Below, piece after piece: positions 11,108-23,071 of a stretch of DNA of 64,000 nt. Each line of letters opens with the position of its first letter. The first letter of the stretch is position 1. The stretch spans positions 197,973,887-198,037,886 of the forward strand of contig CP136062.1 in NCBI GenBank assembly GCA_032622095.1, read 5' to 3'. The translations under genes and the position numbers were made by a program. Source of the DNA: Siphonodentalium dalli (taxonomy: Eukaryota > Mollusca > Scaphopoda > Gadilida > Siphonodentaliidae). The notes beneath the pieces are model-generated. The model worked only from the letters and a program-made list of their open reading frames with translations. It had not been told where the DNA came from and made no database searches.

Positions 11108-12020
11108 GTGGCTTATATTGACACGTATGAATACCTGTACAGTAAAAAATGGGTGGCATACAAAGTCAAATATAACTCTTTTGAGTAGTACTCATTAGGG
11201 GCAATAACCTAACCTGTATATGCAATGCGTTGAAAACAGTTATCAGGGAGACATATATAACGAGCACGTACGTGTCTCAATAATCACGGTTCATCACCTA
11301 TCAGTTAAATTGAGAAAGTTAATATTCCCACAATACCCGCTTGTGGCTTCTATATATATATGGACATGTATTTATACATATACAATAAATAAGTTGGTGG
11401 CAAACAAAGCCAAATATTACTCTTTTGAGTCGCAATCATTGGGGATAATAACATAACGTGTACATATGCAATACGTTGCAGAAACATACATGCATGCTGG
11501 TTATCTTTGTCTCCTTAATAACGGTTTATTACGTATAAGTTAATCTGAGAAAGTTAATATTCCCACAATACCCAGATAGTGGCTTCTATAGACACGTATG
11601 TATATCAATACAGTAACAAATGAGTGGCATACAAAACAAATATAACACTTTTGAGTTGTAATCTTTAAGGACAATAACATAACATGCATATGCAATTCGT
11701 TGAAATCCGTCAATAGGGAGACACATATAACCAGCATGTATGTGTCTCCCTAATCATGGTTTATTACATATCAGTTAATTTGAGAAAGTTAATATTCCCA
11801 CAGTGTCCACTGTGTGGCTTCTATGGACACGTATTTATACCTATACAATAACAAATTGGGTGGCATACAAAGTCAAATATAAGTCTTTTGAGTTGTCATC
11901 ATTAGGGACAATAACCTAACGTGTATATGCAATGCGTTGAAAACAGTTATTGGGGAGACATATATAACAGCGTGTACGTGTCTACCTAATCACAGTTTTT
12001 TACCTATCAGTTATCATTTA
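11108..12020. repeat. 235-bp satellite, four copies
   Basis: GTGGCTT anchors lie at 11108, 11343, 11579 and 11814, giving periods of 235, 236 and 235 bp. Each unit holds GTGGC(A)TACAAA.(G)TCAAATATAA, CTTTTGAGT, ACAATAACCTAACGTGTATA, TGCAATGCGTTGAAAACAG and GAGAAAGTTAATATTCCCAC. In the best unit GGGAGACACATATAAC and ATGTGTCTCCC form a small hairpin (about 11716-11750). The first unit is the most diverged. Open frames at 10898-11456 are read through this satellite and are not genes. Confidence 0.85.
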
Positions 12021-12500
12021 TTATATTAACTCGCCACGTTATAGTACGGGGGGGGGAGTCATATTGTACTCCCAAATGTCATATTGGACTCCCGAGTGTA
12101 CAATGCCACGTTATATTGGGACTCTGTGACGTAACGAATTACCTATTGCGAAATAAACTGGTGAAATTGTGATGCGCGTGCAACAGATTTAGCAAACGTT
12201 TCACTTCCGCGTTGAGTATTTTTTATTGCCGTGTTTACTGTTCCAAATCAAATCATGCATACTGTGTGTTTCGTCATCACGGTTTCTACAACTAAAATAC
12301 GAGCGCACAATATCCATGTAACTTGTTAGTTTTTTTATCATTCTACATTTATATTTATCTGATTTAAAAAATAAAACGATGAAAATACTAGGCACACACA
12401 CATAGTAACACTGGTATATAAGCCTTTTATCAAAGTCGGAATGTCATTTTGAAAAGATAAGAGATGACCCATGACTATCTTTAAACGATTTAGACTTTGG
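12021..12500. other. No gene seen; G-run and short TACTCCC/GTACTCCC repeats
   Basis: A G9 run near 12050 is followed by three spaced copies of ATATTG(T/G)ACTCCC-like sequence (12060-12125). Nothing else is recognised. Confidence 0.4.
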
Positions 12501-13270
12501 AAAGTTGACGCATAATTTGGTCACCTATTATAAAAAATAACCAAAAACAACCATGTCATCGATAACCTTTCACCTATTAAATGGCGATCGCGATTTAAAA
12601 AACAAATCGTATTAGTAGCGAAAACAGGAATGCATGTGTACATAGCACGTGTCCTAATTATGCCAGCTAATGGGATTTTATATTCGAGAACAGTTGAAGC
12701 TGCTTTCACAGATCTGTGGCGGACGCACAAGGCCAACGCTATCGGGTTTGTGGCTGACCACTGGCACTGCGCATAAACCGATAGCCGCAGACACTGCACG
12801 CATGCGTCAGCCGCAGGTCTGTGAAATCAGCTTTAACTTCAGACAGACAAAATTGCGACTACGACCTCCAAGTCATCTGGTCATGTGAACGGGTTCCAAA
12901 CAATTATGTTTCGAGTGAAAAGGTCAGAGGTAGCAAATTACTCTAAATGACGCGGAACGTGAAATGTTGACGCATCATTTTGTCGCATATTGCAATTATA
13001 GAAGATATGAACACTTCAATTAAAACAAGTTGTAAATTTTCAATGATCTTCCCACAACAATCATGTGATCGATTTTGCCAAAAAAATGTATTGGTAATCG
13101 CATTAGCTCAAATATGACTGTACGATTACACACCACATGTCCCAATTAGGCCAGATAAAGGGATTTTATAATCGACAACGGTTAAACCACAAGACAGACC
13201 ACCACACTGTTGGTCCAACCAAATTGCGACCACGCCCTTTAGGCCATGTGTACGTGTGAACGGGTCAAAA
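12500..13270. repeat. Diverged tandem duplication, offset about 460 bp
   Basis: GTTGACGCATAATTTGGTC near 12505 corresponds to GTTGACGCATCATTTTGTC near 12967. CACGTGTCCTAATTATGCCAG near 12645 corresponds to CACATGTCCCAATTAGGCCAG near 13132. AAATTGCGAC and GTGAACGGG pair in the same order. The left copy is longer because it carries the hairpin at 12693-12837. Confidence 0.7.
12693..12837. mobile_element. 145-bp hairpin insertion
   Basis: GTTGAAGCTGCTTTCACAGA at the left matches, inverted, TCTGTGAAATCAGCTTTAAC at the right; inside, CTATCGGGTTT pairs with AAACCGATAG. The corresponding place in the right copy of the surrounding duplication (near 13185) lacks this block. This indicates insertion after duplication. 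The class is unknown. Confidence 0.7.
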
Positions 13271-13547
13271 ACCATATTCTTGCATATGGCGAAGTCCACC
13301 CGTTATGTGTGTACACCTCCTTTGGTAAGAAATACTGCTGACCTTGTGATTTTGATTGCGAATTATAAATGTTATACCTAAACAGAACACAAGCAAAGCA
13401 TATTATGCAATCTGATTGTTAACATTTATGAGGCCTGATAACCCTGACTAGATCACAGGACGTATAACTGTTATATTTATATATTTACATACACCTGATA
13501 TCTCTTCCGATTTCCCCATAGCGTTACGGTAGACACGCCCCCTTATT
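13271..13547. other. No gene seen
   Basis: No recognisable feature. Confidence 0.4.
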
Positions 13548-13620
13548 CAATGCGTTCATAAATCTATGAACGTAACGTGACGTCACGTTCAATGTCGTTC
13601 ATATGTTTATGAACACATTG
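13548..13620. repeat. Nested palindrome with central TGACGTCA
   Basis: Two 18-bp dyads of the form GTTCAT-N6-ATGAAC (13554 and about 13597) flank ACGTGACGTCACGT. The whole 73-bp block is itself an imperfect palindrome opening CAATG and closing CATTG. The core matches the CRE consensus TGACGTCA. A regulatory role is speculation. Confidence 0.65.
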
Positions 13621-13826
13621 TTCCCGGAAATCACCGGGGATTGTCGGACATTACCGACTGCTTGAGTATCTAGTCAGCCAATACGCCAATGATTTGATAG
13701 CAAAGAATATGTAATCGAGGTTCACGATTGGATGGCTTGTGGCATCTGATCGCGAGCACGGGTGGCACAAGATGTTCGGTTGACTATCAGAATGTTGGTT
13801 ATCATGTAATCCCATAATATGTCAAA

Positions 13827-14040
13827 TATAGCGAATTATCGAAATATGAAATACAACGAAAAAGCGAAATATGAAAATACAGCGAAATAGCACGAAAAAT
13901 CGAAATAGGATAATACAGCGAAATAGGGCGAAATATAGAGCAAAATATAGAAATAGGAAATTATTTTTATAAACGAAATAACGGACATATTTGAAAAGAG
14001 TGTTTTTGACGAAATAACGGACATATTTGGAGAAGTGTTT
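13827..14040. repeat. CGAAATA-rich simple repeat and 36-bp direct repeat
   Basis: About ten copies of (G)CGAAATA(T/G) occur in 13827-13960. ACGAAATAACGGACATATTTG then occurs twice, at 13973 and 14009, each followed by GTGTTT. Open frames across it, rich in F, S and Y, are artefacts. Confidence 0.7.
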
Positions 14041-14056
14041 TAAAGAGCGTAAGTAT

Positions 14057-14223
14057 ATAAATATAAATAATAAACGGCGGACTCAACGTGGTCATGGGTT
14101 TTGACTGCGATAAAAAATCAGCAAACTCCGCATGAACCCCTTTGGGGTTTATGCAGTTTGCTGAATTTTTCTCGCGGTCAAAATCCCATGACCACATTGA
14201 AACCGCCGTTCATTTCTTATATA
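14057..14223. mobile_element. Long imperfect hairpin (about 165 bp)
   Basis: The outer arms AACGGCGG and CCGCCGTT at 14073 and 14203 enclose GTGGTCATGGGTTTTGACTG against CGGTCAAAATCCCATGACCAC. Further in are CAGCAAACT against AGTTTGCTG, and ACCCC at the centre. Similarity extends into ATATAA at both edges. It has no coding content, so it is probably a foldback MITE. Confidence 0.75.
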
Positions 14224-16929
14224 AAACAAAGTGCACCATTCCAAATTTCATGCATAGAAACAAGTTTTATTCCACACCGAGAGGCCAGGCCAGATGGCAC
14301 TGAGTAAAATTTTATTCCATAAAATTATATGGATAGCATACACACACTGTTTACATTTAAAACAATTACATGTTTCTGCAATACGCTCAAATTCTTTCAT
14401 CCTATCTGCGTTTCTACGTAACTCTGGGTGAGAATTTCACACTATATGTGCCATGAAGCTGAATGAGCTAAGATCGCATGTAGTAGCATCATGATTTATA
14501 ATGGAATATGCAATGGTGTGAATGTAATCAATTTCAATTGGGGGAGGGTCCGGGAGGGTGCGCGAGATCTTCTTTTTTTTTTATTTACAGCTGGGAGTTA
14601 CCGTTCAAATCTCGAGATTAACGGGGTCTTTATTGGTGTTATATGGTGCTGACAAGTTCATTTAATGACAAAATTACGATTAGCCAATTAAGCTGGATAA
14701 ACAACACATGTGGCGGCACACGTCGGTTTCATTTGCGGCCCAACCAAATATACCACATGTAATGTCATTAGGTTGTCACTTGAGGGACCTAGCAGCAATA
14801 ATACGCATCGTAGCATTGATCTTGGTTATGAGCACTTTTGAGGAGCTTTCTTAATCTTCAAGTATTTTTCGCAAATTGCCCAGACCATCTGGTGTGTTAA
14901 ACTCTTCCCTAAACCGAAATGAGGCCAGTCCGTCCCATTTAAATCGCGCGCGGTGGCTTCGCACGCAACGGAAACGTATCATGCTGTGAACCATGTATGA
15001 ATTTACCAGTATTACTAAACTGACTTGGAATTCCAAGATAATTTCATTCATTAACAGCTTCTGACACTTGGGAGTAATGGAAGCCAAATCTGACTGGTTA
15101 CACAAATCAGTACAAGCATATATATAATCTTACTACCGGCTCTGGTGTACTTCCGTACACAAAACTACACAATAATTGTTTAAATACAAGCACCATCGGT
15201 CTCTATTGGCACAATTCAAGTACAATTGCATTTTAGATTGGAATTTACGAAACTATACATATAAAGCTGGACATCAATATTGGAACACACACAGGATAAA
15301 TTTCTATCAGGCTAATTGATAACCTTATATCGAGTTACAACAAACGAGGCCGCATCGACAAGTTCGTGGCATCTGGGCACTGGCTGATTTATTACCTCTT
15401 GCGTGATGAGGTGAAATCAAAGAGATACCGATACCGGATATGGCATTAATTTGTCCATACATTAGGAAGAAAATTCCAGGGATATACATGTACGATGGGT
15501 TCTTCTCAGAAGATAGCAGTCATTCTACTTACATATTTGGGACTGGCCACGACTGCTACAGTTACCATTCTGTAGTCGATCCCAGTCTATCTGCTATATT
15601 TTCAAGGCAATTACTTTACTTAATGCGTGTTAAAAGTCGATAATCGTTCTTGGCTGCGTGGTATTCTCGTGGTGATTCCTTTGTGCGATTGGCAGCATCA
15701 TTTTATTTAACGGAAATTTTATCGAAATTCAACCCGTCGATTGTAAAAATTGGCCCAGAGAAAGTAAAGATACCAATATACCGCGATTACTCATAAAAAT
15801 AACTTATATATGAGAGTCGGAAATGGTGCCGATACACATGCATTATTTCAAGAATGGTGCTAACTTAATACTAAATAACTCGAATATTTTGACAGGAACA
15901 TATGACTATATATATTTATTGAATCTTATAGATTTACATCTTCCTTTTGTTAGATCGAAAATATCTTGACAGGACCTTTGATAAATCTTCAATTTAGTTT
16001 CAATTTAGAATTTGTCTTGTATCAATGTCCGTTTATTTTTAAACAAACCTTCGAACATTGTGTCGGATCAGAACCTTTCAATAGATTTTACTCCAATATA
16101 TTTACACGAACATTTGAATATTTAATATGTGTTAAAAGAATAATATATTCTGACCTGATGAAATTCGTTACATGGAAACTATTTCGATGGATGGATGGCT
16201 TCGTTTTGCTAATTATTTCATACATGTATAATCAATATCCGTAACCAGCGCAGAGGGCTTCAGCACAAAATGTCCCTATTTTAAATTTGATTTTACTGCA
16301 ATATTTTGTTTACAGAAATATGTGATTATGTTTTATATATATTAAACAAATAAAATATTAAAACTGATAGTCGGCGTTACAAGCATGGCAATTATGTCCA
16401 CGGAAACTTATATATTGTCAGTTTTGTTAATCTACATGATGTGGGTGGGGTTAGGGTATTTACTGGTATAACCTGCGTGTGTGTATATTCGACCTCATGT
16501 CAAGTGCCCTCCCATAAGTTTTACGATAATATTTATTTTTATATACTTTATTGAAATTAATTAACGTATGGGTCAATTCAAGTTTCAACTTTTAAAACAC
16601 GATGGTCAGTGATAAGTTGGTCAGCTGATTATGAAACATTTTGAAAACACATTGCTTCTTCATAGCATTATGATATAACCCCATGCAGACACCATCGAAG
16701 ACAAAGAGGTCAGCTAAAGCATGTACAATTAGACAAATATTGTAGATACCGTTCGTATTGGGGCTTAGTGTGGTATTTTGCAAAATTTAGTTTTTTAAAT
16801 TTAAATTTTTGAAAATGATTTTTCACCAATGCAACTGAAATAGTCCTGGTAAATTCAAAAAAGAAACTAAAATTAAAATTTATTGTTTTGAAAGTTATGT
16901 CCATCAATACAACTATATAACGGTAATTT
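14224..16929. other. No gene seen (2.7 kb)
   Basis: AT-rich with scattered low-complexity runs (TTTTAAATTTAAATTTT near 16790). A minus-strand frame at 14851-15105 is briefly GC-richer, but it lacks a domain or clear splice sites. Other frames look random. Confidence 0.4.
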
Positions 16930-17056
16930 TAAAAAGGGAAGTGGGCAGACGACCAATCCTGGCCATACTGCCCATGTACAATGCAAGTTCTCCACTTGTT
17001 ATCACTGCATGTTGTAATGTAAATGTTTTGTACGAATAAAGTATCTAATCTGATCT
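16930..17056 (+). repeat. Possible 3' tail of a LINE
   Basis: The segment ends GTACGAATAAAGTATCTAATC followed by a short TCTAATCTGATCTAA repeat and an A-rich stretch. This is the form of LINE 3' tails with an AATAAA signal and a short terminal repeat. No reverse transcriptase sequence is visible upstream. Confidence 0.3.
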
Positions 17057-18455
17057 AATAAAAAATTATTGGGCAATCTTTGAGGGGCAGATGTCCGAGA
17101 TGCAATCGTCCTTATCCCGCGATTAGAAACTGTACTGTGTAACCGATGTCCCATATCCGTAAACTCCGTGTGAAATTGTCTCTCCGGTGTCTAATGCATC
17201 ACGCGTGTATGTGCGTATGACGTGGAGTCTATGTTGTGTACAAATCATGTAATGCCTCTAGACCTGTTCAGTTATCACTGTAACTGCATGTTCCGCAGAC
17301 ACCCGGAAATTAATAACGGATGGACAAAAATGAGACAATGGGCTAATCAAGCCACTGTTTAGAGATTATCAAAAGGGTGCCATTTTAAAAAGCGGCGATG
17401 GGTGAAGTCAGTGCACAGGAAACCGCCGATTGTTTTTATATGAGATATGGACATTTGCATTAAATTAATTCGATGTCAGGTTCGTTGGTACCAAGAATGG
17501 GAATGTCCCCCGCCTGTGCATTGGGTATGTGGCATTAAAACCACCCGCGCGTACAATGAAATATATAATTATTCATGAAATGCTGATTTTTCTCCGATTA
17601 TTATGACAGAAACATGCGAATATTTTGTCAAGTTGAAAAGCGTTTCTGTGGATATCAGAGTCCGTTTTCAGATCGAAAATATTTCCACACGAACATTGTT
17701 TAGTTAACCTGGGCGTTGGTGTGGGACATGCGGAATACCAACAATTATTGTTTATGTTTTAGTTCATTATTTTATTTATCTCCTTTTATTTACAAGACTG
17801 TTTTTGTTTTACTGTACCACTCGCAAATATTATCAGGAAGTTCTTTATAAACACTCGGATGAAACTGTCTGTTTGCAATATATCAATCCTCGACGACACG
17901 AATATTATCTATCATGTCAATTTACGAATAATTCCATAATATCAAATGACATAATTATTTAAGTGATGTGATCGAATTGATTGTACGCACCAAATGAATC
18001 AGACTCATTTTACTTGCATTATTTATCTATTGAATGTTATGAGACACATTTACACCAGCTGGTCAGTGCGCGCGTAATCGGCGTTTATAAAAGAAAATTA
18101 CTAGATATTTGTACATTACGGAATTGTTTAAATGAATATGTGTGAAATCTATATTACTGAAATATATCGCCAAACATGGGTGCATTGGAACTGTTATGTA
18201 GGGTGGGATGTCATATTGACAACCTCACATTATGTTATATTGTGTGTGCTATAAAATATGCATATGTGCATATATATGAAATTACTTTGATACTGACAAT
18301 TCTTGAAAATTTTATTAATTGTTGAAAATGAGCATTTTAAATTAAATTTGGAAAAACTAAATTTTATTTATAAATTTTGATCCCAGTTTTCAAAACAAAT
18401 TAATTTAAATTTGAAACTTTAGTTACGTTTTTGGACATTAAATTCGATATTTTAA
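17057..18455. other. No gene seen
   Basis: Nothing recognisable on either strand. Confidence 0.4.
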
Positions 18456-18820
18456 AGTGATCTGAAACACTCCGGTAGGGTGATGAAATAGAAATGGAGA
18501 ATATCTTGCTGAAAGTAGTTATTTTTACAAATATTATATCCAAATTGACAGAACACACCGTAATTCTTATATATATGCATTAAATACAGTGACCCCCCCG
18601 ATGGCGAAATCATTTGTGTTAATTTACCGCCGATAGTTGCGTCCCGAATCGGGAAGTAAATATTTACAATTGAGCGTAGTTCAGACGATGTTTTCTATGA
18701 AGTGGTACGGTCGATTTGTTTGAGATTTTCGGCAATGTTAGTAGAATTCTACATCCCCTCATGGCATAGCGCATGCATACTAACTAATCAGTTTGACGCG
18801 TCCGAACAAGTGCATAATAT
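18456..18820 (+). repeat. Dispersed 360-bp repeat, copy 1
   Basis: Shares AAAGTGATCTGAAACACTCC, CGCCGATAGTTGCGTCCCGAA, ATTGAGCGTAGTTCAGACGA, TGGTACGGTC and ATACTAACT..CAGTTTGAC in the same order with the copy at 23656. The copies differ by many substitutions and small indels. There is no coding capacity. Confidence 0.75.
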
Positions 18821-19023
18821 GTCTTTAACTTATGAATTTTTGTAATGTTATATCCAAATTTTCAGCCATTTGTTAGAACACGATATCGCCGCACAAACTA
18901 CCGAAACCATTTGCGTACATGTAATTTGAACAAACACAAGAAAATAGTAATGCCAACTAAAATAAAATGCGACAACAAAACATGACATGGATATAAAGGC
19001 CATAGACACAGATAAACAAATAT

Positions 19024-19156
19024 GATATATATATATATATAATTCAATATATGAAATTATTTTTTATTATAAAAGATTTTATCTGACAATTCTGTATTCA
19101 TTGACGCTAAGACCACGTGCGATTTTTCCGTGTTTTTTCCGTGTTTTTTCCGTGTT
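19024..19156. repeat. TA microsatellite and TTTTTTCCGTG minisatellite
   Basis: An AT run lies at 19024-19042. An 11-bp unit TTTTTTCCGTG is present three times at about 19122-19156. Confidence 0.8.
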
Positions 19157-19542
19157 AAAATGTTGGCCACGCGTGGTTTTGAAAACACCACGGGCCTTGT
19201 ATACTGTAGTTGACACATCTTGACTTATAGAATATATCGTGGCGCATCCATTCTAACAATACCCCTCTCCCAATCATGTTGACGTGCTATAGTGAACAGT
19301 CATTGAAGTTTTAACTAATCTAGCCGAAATGTAGGCTAAGCGTTTTTTGGAATGCGTAACCGTCTATGACGTGTCATCGGTCGACCCCATTCATGACTGA
19401 TTTGATGGATACGCTCACAGTATGTAGCCCACCACGCATGTGTACCGTCATGTATCAATCACCATAACGAATGCAAATTTAGCCCTCCCCGTACTTGTAA
19501 TTTAACAGAACCCAGCTGTTCGAAGCCAAAGTTAAACTATCT
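19157..19542. other. No gene seen
   Basis: No recognisable feature. Confidence 0.4.
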
Positions 19543-20525
19543 CTTAATTGCTAATTATTAGTGCCTCTTTAAAATCATTATAGGTAAACAAAACCAATCC
19601 CGTGACATTCCCTGCGTCATGTCACTTTTGTGCACCAATTTCTCCACATATCTCCATGAAATAATAATAAACGCTCTTTAATGATTGTATACCAATGAAA
19701 TCATCTGAGGTCAAAGACGCCTATCACGTGAAATCACCTGGTCGGGTGATTCATCTGTACCAATTTTTCTTCATATAATTTGAGCCTATAGCGAATGCCT
19801 TTATTGCTCGCATTTGCCCATTAAAGTCGTCTGAGATCAACGGCATCCGGATGGAGTTAAATTTTTTCTTTTAATTGCTAATTATTAGTGCATCTTTAAA
19901 TCATGTGAGGTCAACACACCCAATCCCTTGACATGCCCTGCGTCATTCCAGTTGTGTCACCAATTTTCCCCACTCATCTTCAGGAATTAAAATAAACGCC
20001 CTTTATTGATTATATGACCATGTAAGTCATCTGATGTCAAAGACGCCTATCGCGTGACAACCACCTGGTCGGGTGATTCATCTGTACCAGTTTCCCTACA
20101 TATACTTTGAGCCTATAACTAACGCTCTTTATTGCTCACATTTGTCCATTAAAATCGTCTGAGATCAACGGCATCCGGATAAAGTTACATTTATCTTTTA
20201 ATTTCTTATTATTAGTGCATCTTTAAATAATTTGAGGTCAACAACCCCATTCTCTTGACATGCCCTGCGTCATTCGACTTTTGTCACCAATTTTCTCACA
20301 TATCTTCTGGAATGATGATAAACGCTCTTTATTGATTATATACCCATGTAAGTCATCTTGGGTCGAAGATGCCTATCGCGTGACATTCATCAAGTTGGGT
20401 GGTTCATTTGTACCAATTTTCCTACAAATACTTTAAACTTATAAAGAACGCTCTTTATTGCTCAAATTTGACACTTAAAGACGTCTGATGTCAACGGCAT
20501 CTATACCACACCATATGGGTCATCC
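19543..20525. repeat. 327-bp satellite, three copies
   Basis: Units start with TTAATT(G/T)CTAATTATTAGTGC-like sequence at 19543, 19871 and 20198 (periods 328 and 327 bp). Each holds GACATGCCCTGCGTCA, AAACGCTCTTTATTGATTATA, AGACGCCTATCGCGTGACA, a GGTCGGGTGATTCATCTGTACC block, AACGCTCTTTATTGCTC and GATCAACGGCATCCGGAT. The last unit is truncated after its ACGGCATC. Two AACGCTCTTTATT motifs per unit lie about 125 bp apart. Confidence 0.88.
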
Positions 20526-21180
20526 CCGTGTTTAAACTTACACCGACCAGATTGCAACCATTTTTGGTCTATAATCAATTAGTTAGTTAAATGCGTTGTT
20601 ATTGCCCCTTTAGGACATCTGATGTCAATGGGACCTATCTAATAATATTTTCCGGGCCAAATTACCCATATATCCAACCTCATTAGTAACTGACCAATGT
20701 GGATGTCTACTTAATGCATGGTTTATTCAGATGTAATTCTATATCTCCTGTGTCATAGAAAATATCACCGCAAAATACGTAAATCGAAATATATCTCAGG
20801 ATTTTGAATTTTAAAAGTTGATATTGAGTAAGCGGTTTTAATTAGAAGATATAACCCATAATCAGTCTTCGTCATGCAAACATATTCCCAAATTAACAGT
20901 ATTTATCACAATAAAACCAGGTCCCCCTAATGTCGGTCTGTAACACTGTCAGATATACACTACCGATAATTTAATTGCATATATCTATTAAAATATTCAT
21001 TCCGCGCAAAACTATCGACAGTTGGTGAATAATAGTGTCACAGAGATCACACATGACAGGAAAAATATATAAATTTGCATGTTAAATTCACTTAAAAAAC
21101 ACGCTAAACATTAGGGGGACACACAAAAAGTCGCCCTAATGTATAAGTCGCCCTAATGTGGGTTATTTACACACAAATGT
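20526..21180. other. No gene seen; CCCTAATGT motifs
   Basis: GTCCCCCTAATGT, CGCCCTAATGT twice and CTCCCTAATGTGG occur between 20920 and 21195 and may be remnants of a short tandem repeat. Nothing else is recognised. Confidence 0.4.
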
Positions 21181-21201
21181 CTCCCTAATGTGGCTTCCGC
21201 G

Positions 21202-21202
<1 letters not shown>

Positions 21203-21252
<50 letters not shown>
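21203..21252. repeat. TA microsatellite (about 24 units)
   Basis: A continuous TA run. The minus-strand frame rich in YI residues that crosses it is an artefact. Confidence 0.95.
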
Positions 21253-21599
21253 TTTATAGAATCGAAAACGGCTGCACCGATCGAGACCAAACTTCCCATC
21301 TAATGGTAAAAACTCGCGGGAATGGTCGTCGCGGCATTTTGGAGAAGCTCCGAGCACCCGTTCTTCACTCCCAGTCACACAAAACGGCACTGTGGGTTTA
21401 ATCGCGTTGATAGTTAAAGAGCGTTCGTATCCGCAGTGTCGTTGATAAAGAGCGTATGCGTGTAATGTAATTGTTACGTCTGGGTCCGGGCGTGAGCATG
21501 ACTGTATCCAGACATGAGCGTGTTGTGTGATTCTTACGTACTTAGGGCTTCCTAGGAACGGGGGAGATTTTCATCGGGTCACTTTTCCGCCCGATGTAA

Positions 21600-21946
21600 T
21601 CTTCACCTTGAAACGGGTATATACCCACAAATGATATATATGCGTGTGTCCTTTATAGACTCGAACCGATTGAGCTCAAACTTGCTACCTAGGGATACTT
21701 TTGTGCGGAAAGTGTCACGGACGGGTTAAATTGTGACCCCGATCTGACCTTGACCTTGAAAATGATCAATTCAAGGTCAAATCTGGTAAAACTGGCGGAT
21801 TTCGACGAAATTTTACACCTAGGTGCAGCATACGTGTCTCCGAAGCTGTTGCAATTGCTTTTTCGAACAGAGCATACGTGTCTCGGAAGCTGTTGCAATT
21901 GCAAAGCCATGAGACGAACCACGCCAGTGGCGGGCTAACCTGCTAG
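21600..21946 (+). mobile_element. Helitron-like element, 3' end with CTAG
   Basis: The right end carries a short hairpin (CGCCAGTGGCG), then GGCTAACCTGCTAG ending at 21946 and followed by T, the structure of Helitron 3' termini. Inside are TCACGGACGGGTTAAATTGTG, TGACCTTGACCTTG, TCAAGGTCAAATCTGGTAAA and GCGGATTTCGACGAAATTT, shared with the elements at 34.6, 39.3 and 61.5 kb. It also holds a local direct repeat of CATACGTGTCTC..GAAGCTGTTGCAATTGC (near 21828 and 21873). The left end is not clear. Confidence 0.6.
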
Positions 21947-22029
21947 TATCATATATAACGTGACCGTGGGTGTCTACACCTTGGTAGTTTAATATAGACC
22001 GAACGTGTAATTTGAACGGAATTTTAACC

Positions 22030-22100
22030 CTGAAACAGGGCCCTAGACGCTAGACTCACAAGCCCGTAAGTAGCCATCCCACGCACTCAGAAGTTGTATA
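22030..22100 (+). repeat. Short dispersed repeat shared with 24.74 kb
   Basis: ACAAGCCCGTAAGTAGCCAT and CACGCACTCAGAAGTTGTAT match GCAAGCCCATAAATAGCCGC and GCGCACTCAAGTTGTAT at about 24743-24785. Confidence 0.55.
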
Positions 22101-23058
22101 CAAGTGCAGTTTATGTACAGGGCCCAGTTTTGGCAGCACAACGAAAACGTCCGGCGACCATTTGAATCAGCTGACCGTCGGTATTCAATAGCGACCGAAG
22201 TTTGAATTTTATGCTTTTACAATCAAAATCTCTTTATTCTCGCAGTTATTGTACCCAATTAGGGATAAATAAGAACAAGATATGTGCAAGCTTTATAATG
22301 TATTTTATTACATATCTATCAACGTAATTCGCATGATTGCACGAGTTTCCAGGCGTGTGATAATTCTCAGAATCGCACTAGTGCAATCTGTCGACGGAAC
22401 TATTTCATTCAGTGTTAAAACTCAATTAAATTCACATTTTCTGTACCGGAGATGTACGATTGTGAGTCAATTTACTATGATACGGAGATATGTAATAAAA
22501 ATAGAACCGCATGAGTGTCTGGATTTTGACGTAATTATCGCACGAGATTTGTTGGCGGAGCGATACCTCGAGTGCGGGACGCAATATACATGCGGTTCTA
22601 TCTATGTATATTGGTGTTTTCATAATAACTGTTATTATCAATGAAGATAATTTTCTAAAAATCTGTTTGTAAGTATTTTGAATTTGGTACAGGCAATTAT
22701 TGTGATTCAATATTTAGGAACCATCAAATCGTTGATAATTATAACCCCGTGTGCAATACTATTATGGCATGAGCAATATTTAAAATTTTGCTATTTTCAG
22801 GTGCCAACTTTTGAAGAACTTCTGTAAACTAGAACTTTTTTCAAAAAGCGCAGTTTATATAGCCGTAATACATGTATCATATCCGAAGGTCATGAGAGGA
22901 CACTTAGTGGGTGTTCTCATTTAGAAAGAAACCCACCCATCAATAATTTACTGTATCTGAGAATGGTCATGTCGTACTTGCTGAGCAATTAAAACATTGA
23001 GACTGAGAAGAGTTTTAACTGATAGGTCCATAGCCAAATCCATAGCCGACCAGGACCA
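22101..23058. other. No gene supported
   Basis: An ATG-started open frame of 120 codons at 22282-22644 is the most notable item. It has no domain, no signal peptide and no splice signals, and about two frames this long are expected by chance here. Confidence 0.4.
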
Positions 23059-23071
23059 TGTGATATAAAGC

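Noticed and set aside
14851-15105. Minus-strand frame with a GC-richer segment
   Set aside because: No recognisable domain, no clear acceptor or donor, length unremarkable.
22282-22644. 120-codon ATG-started frame
   Set aside because: About two frames of this length are expected by chance in 64 kb at this composition; no domain, signal peptide or splice evidence.
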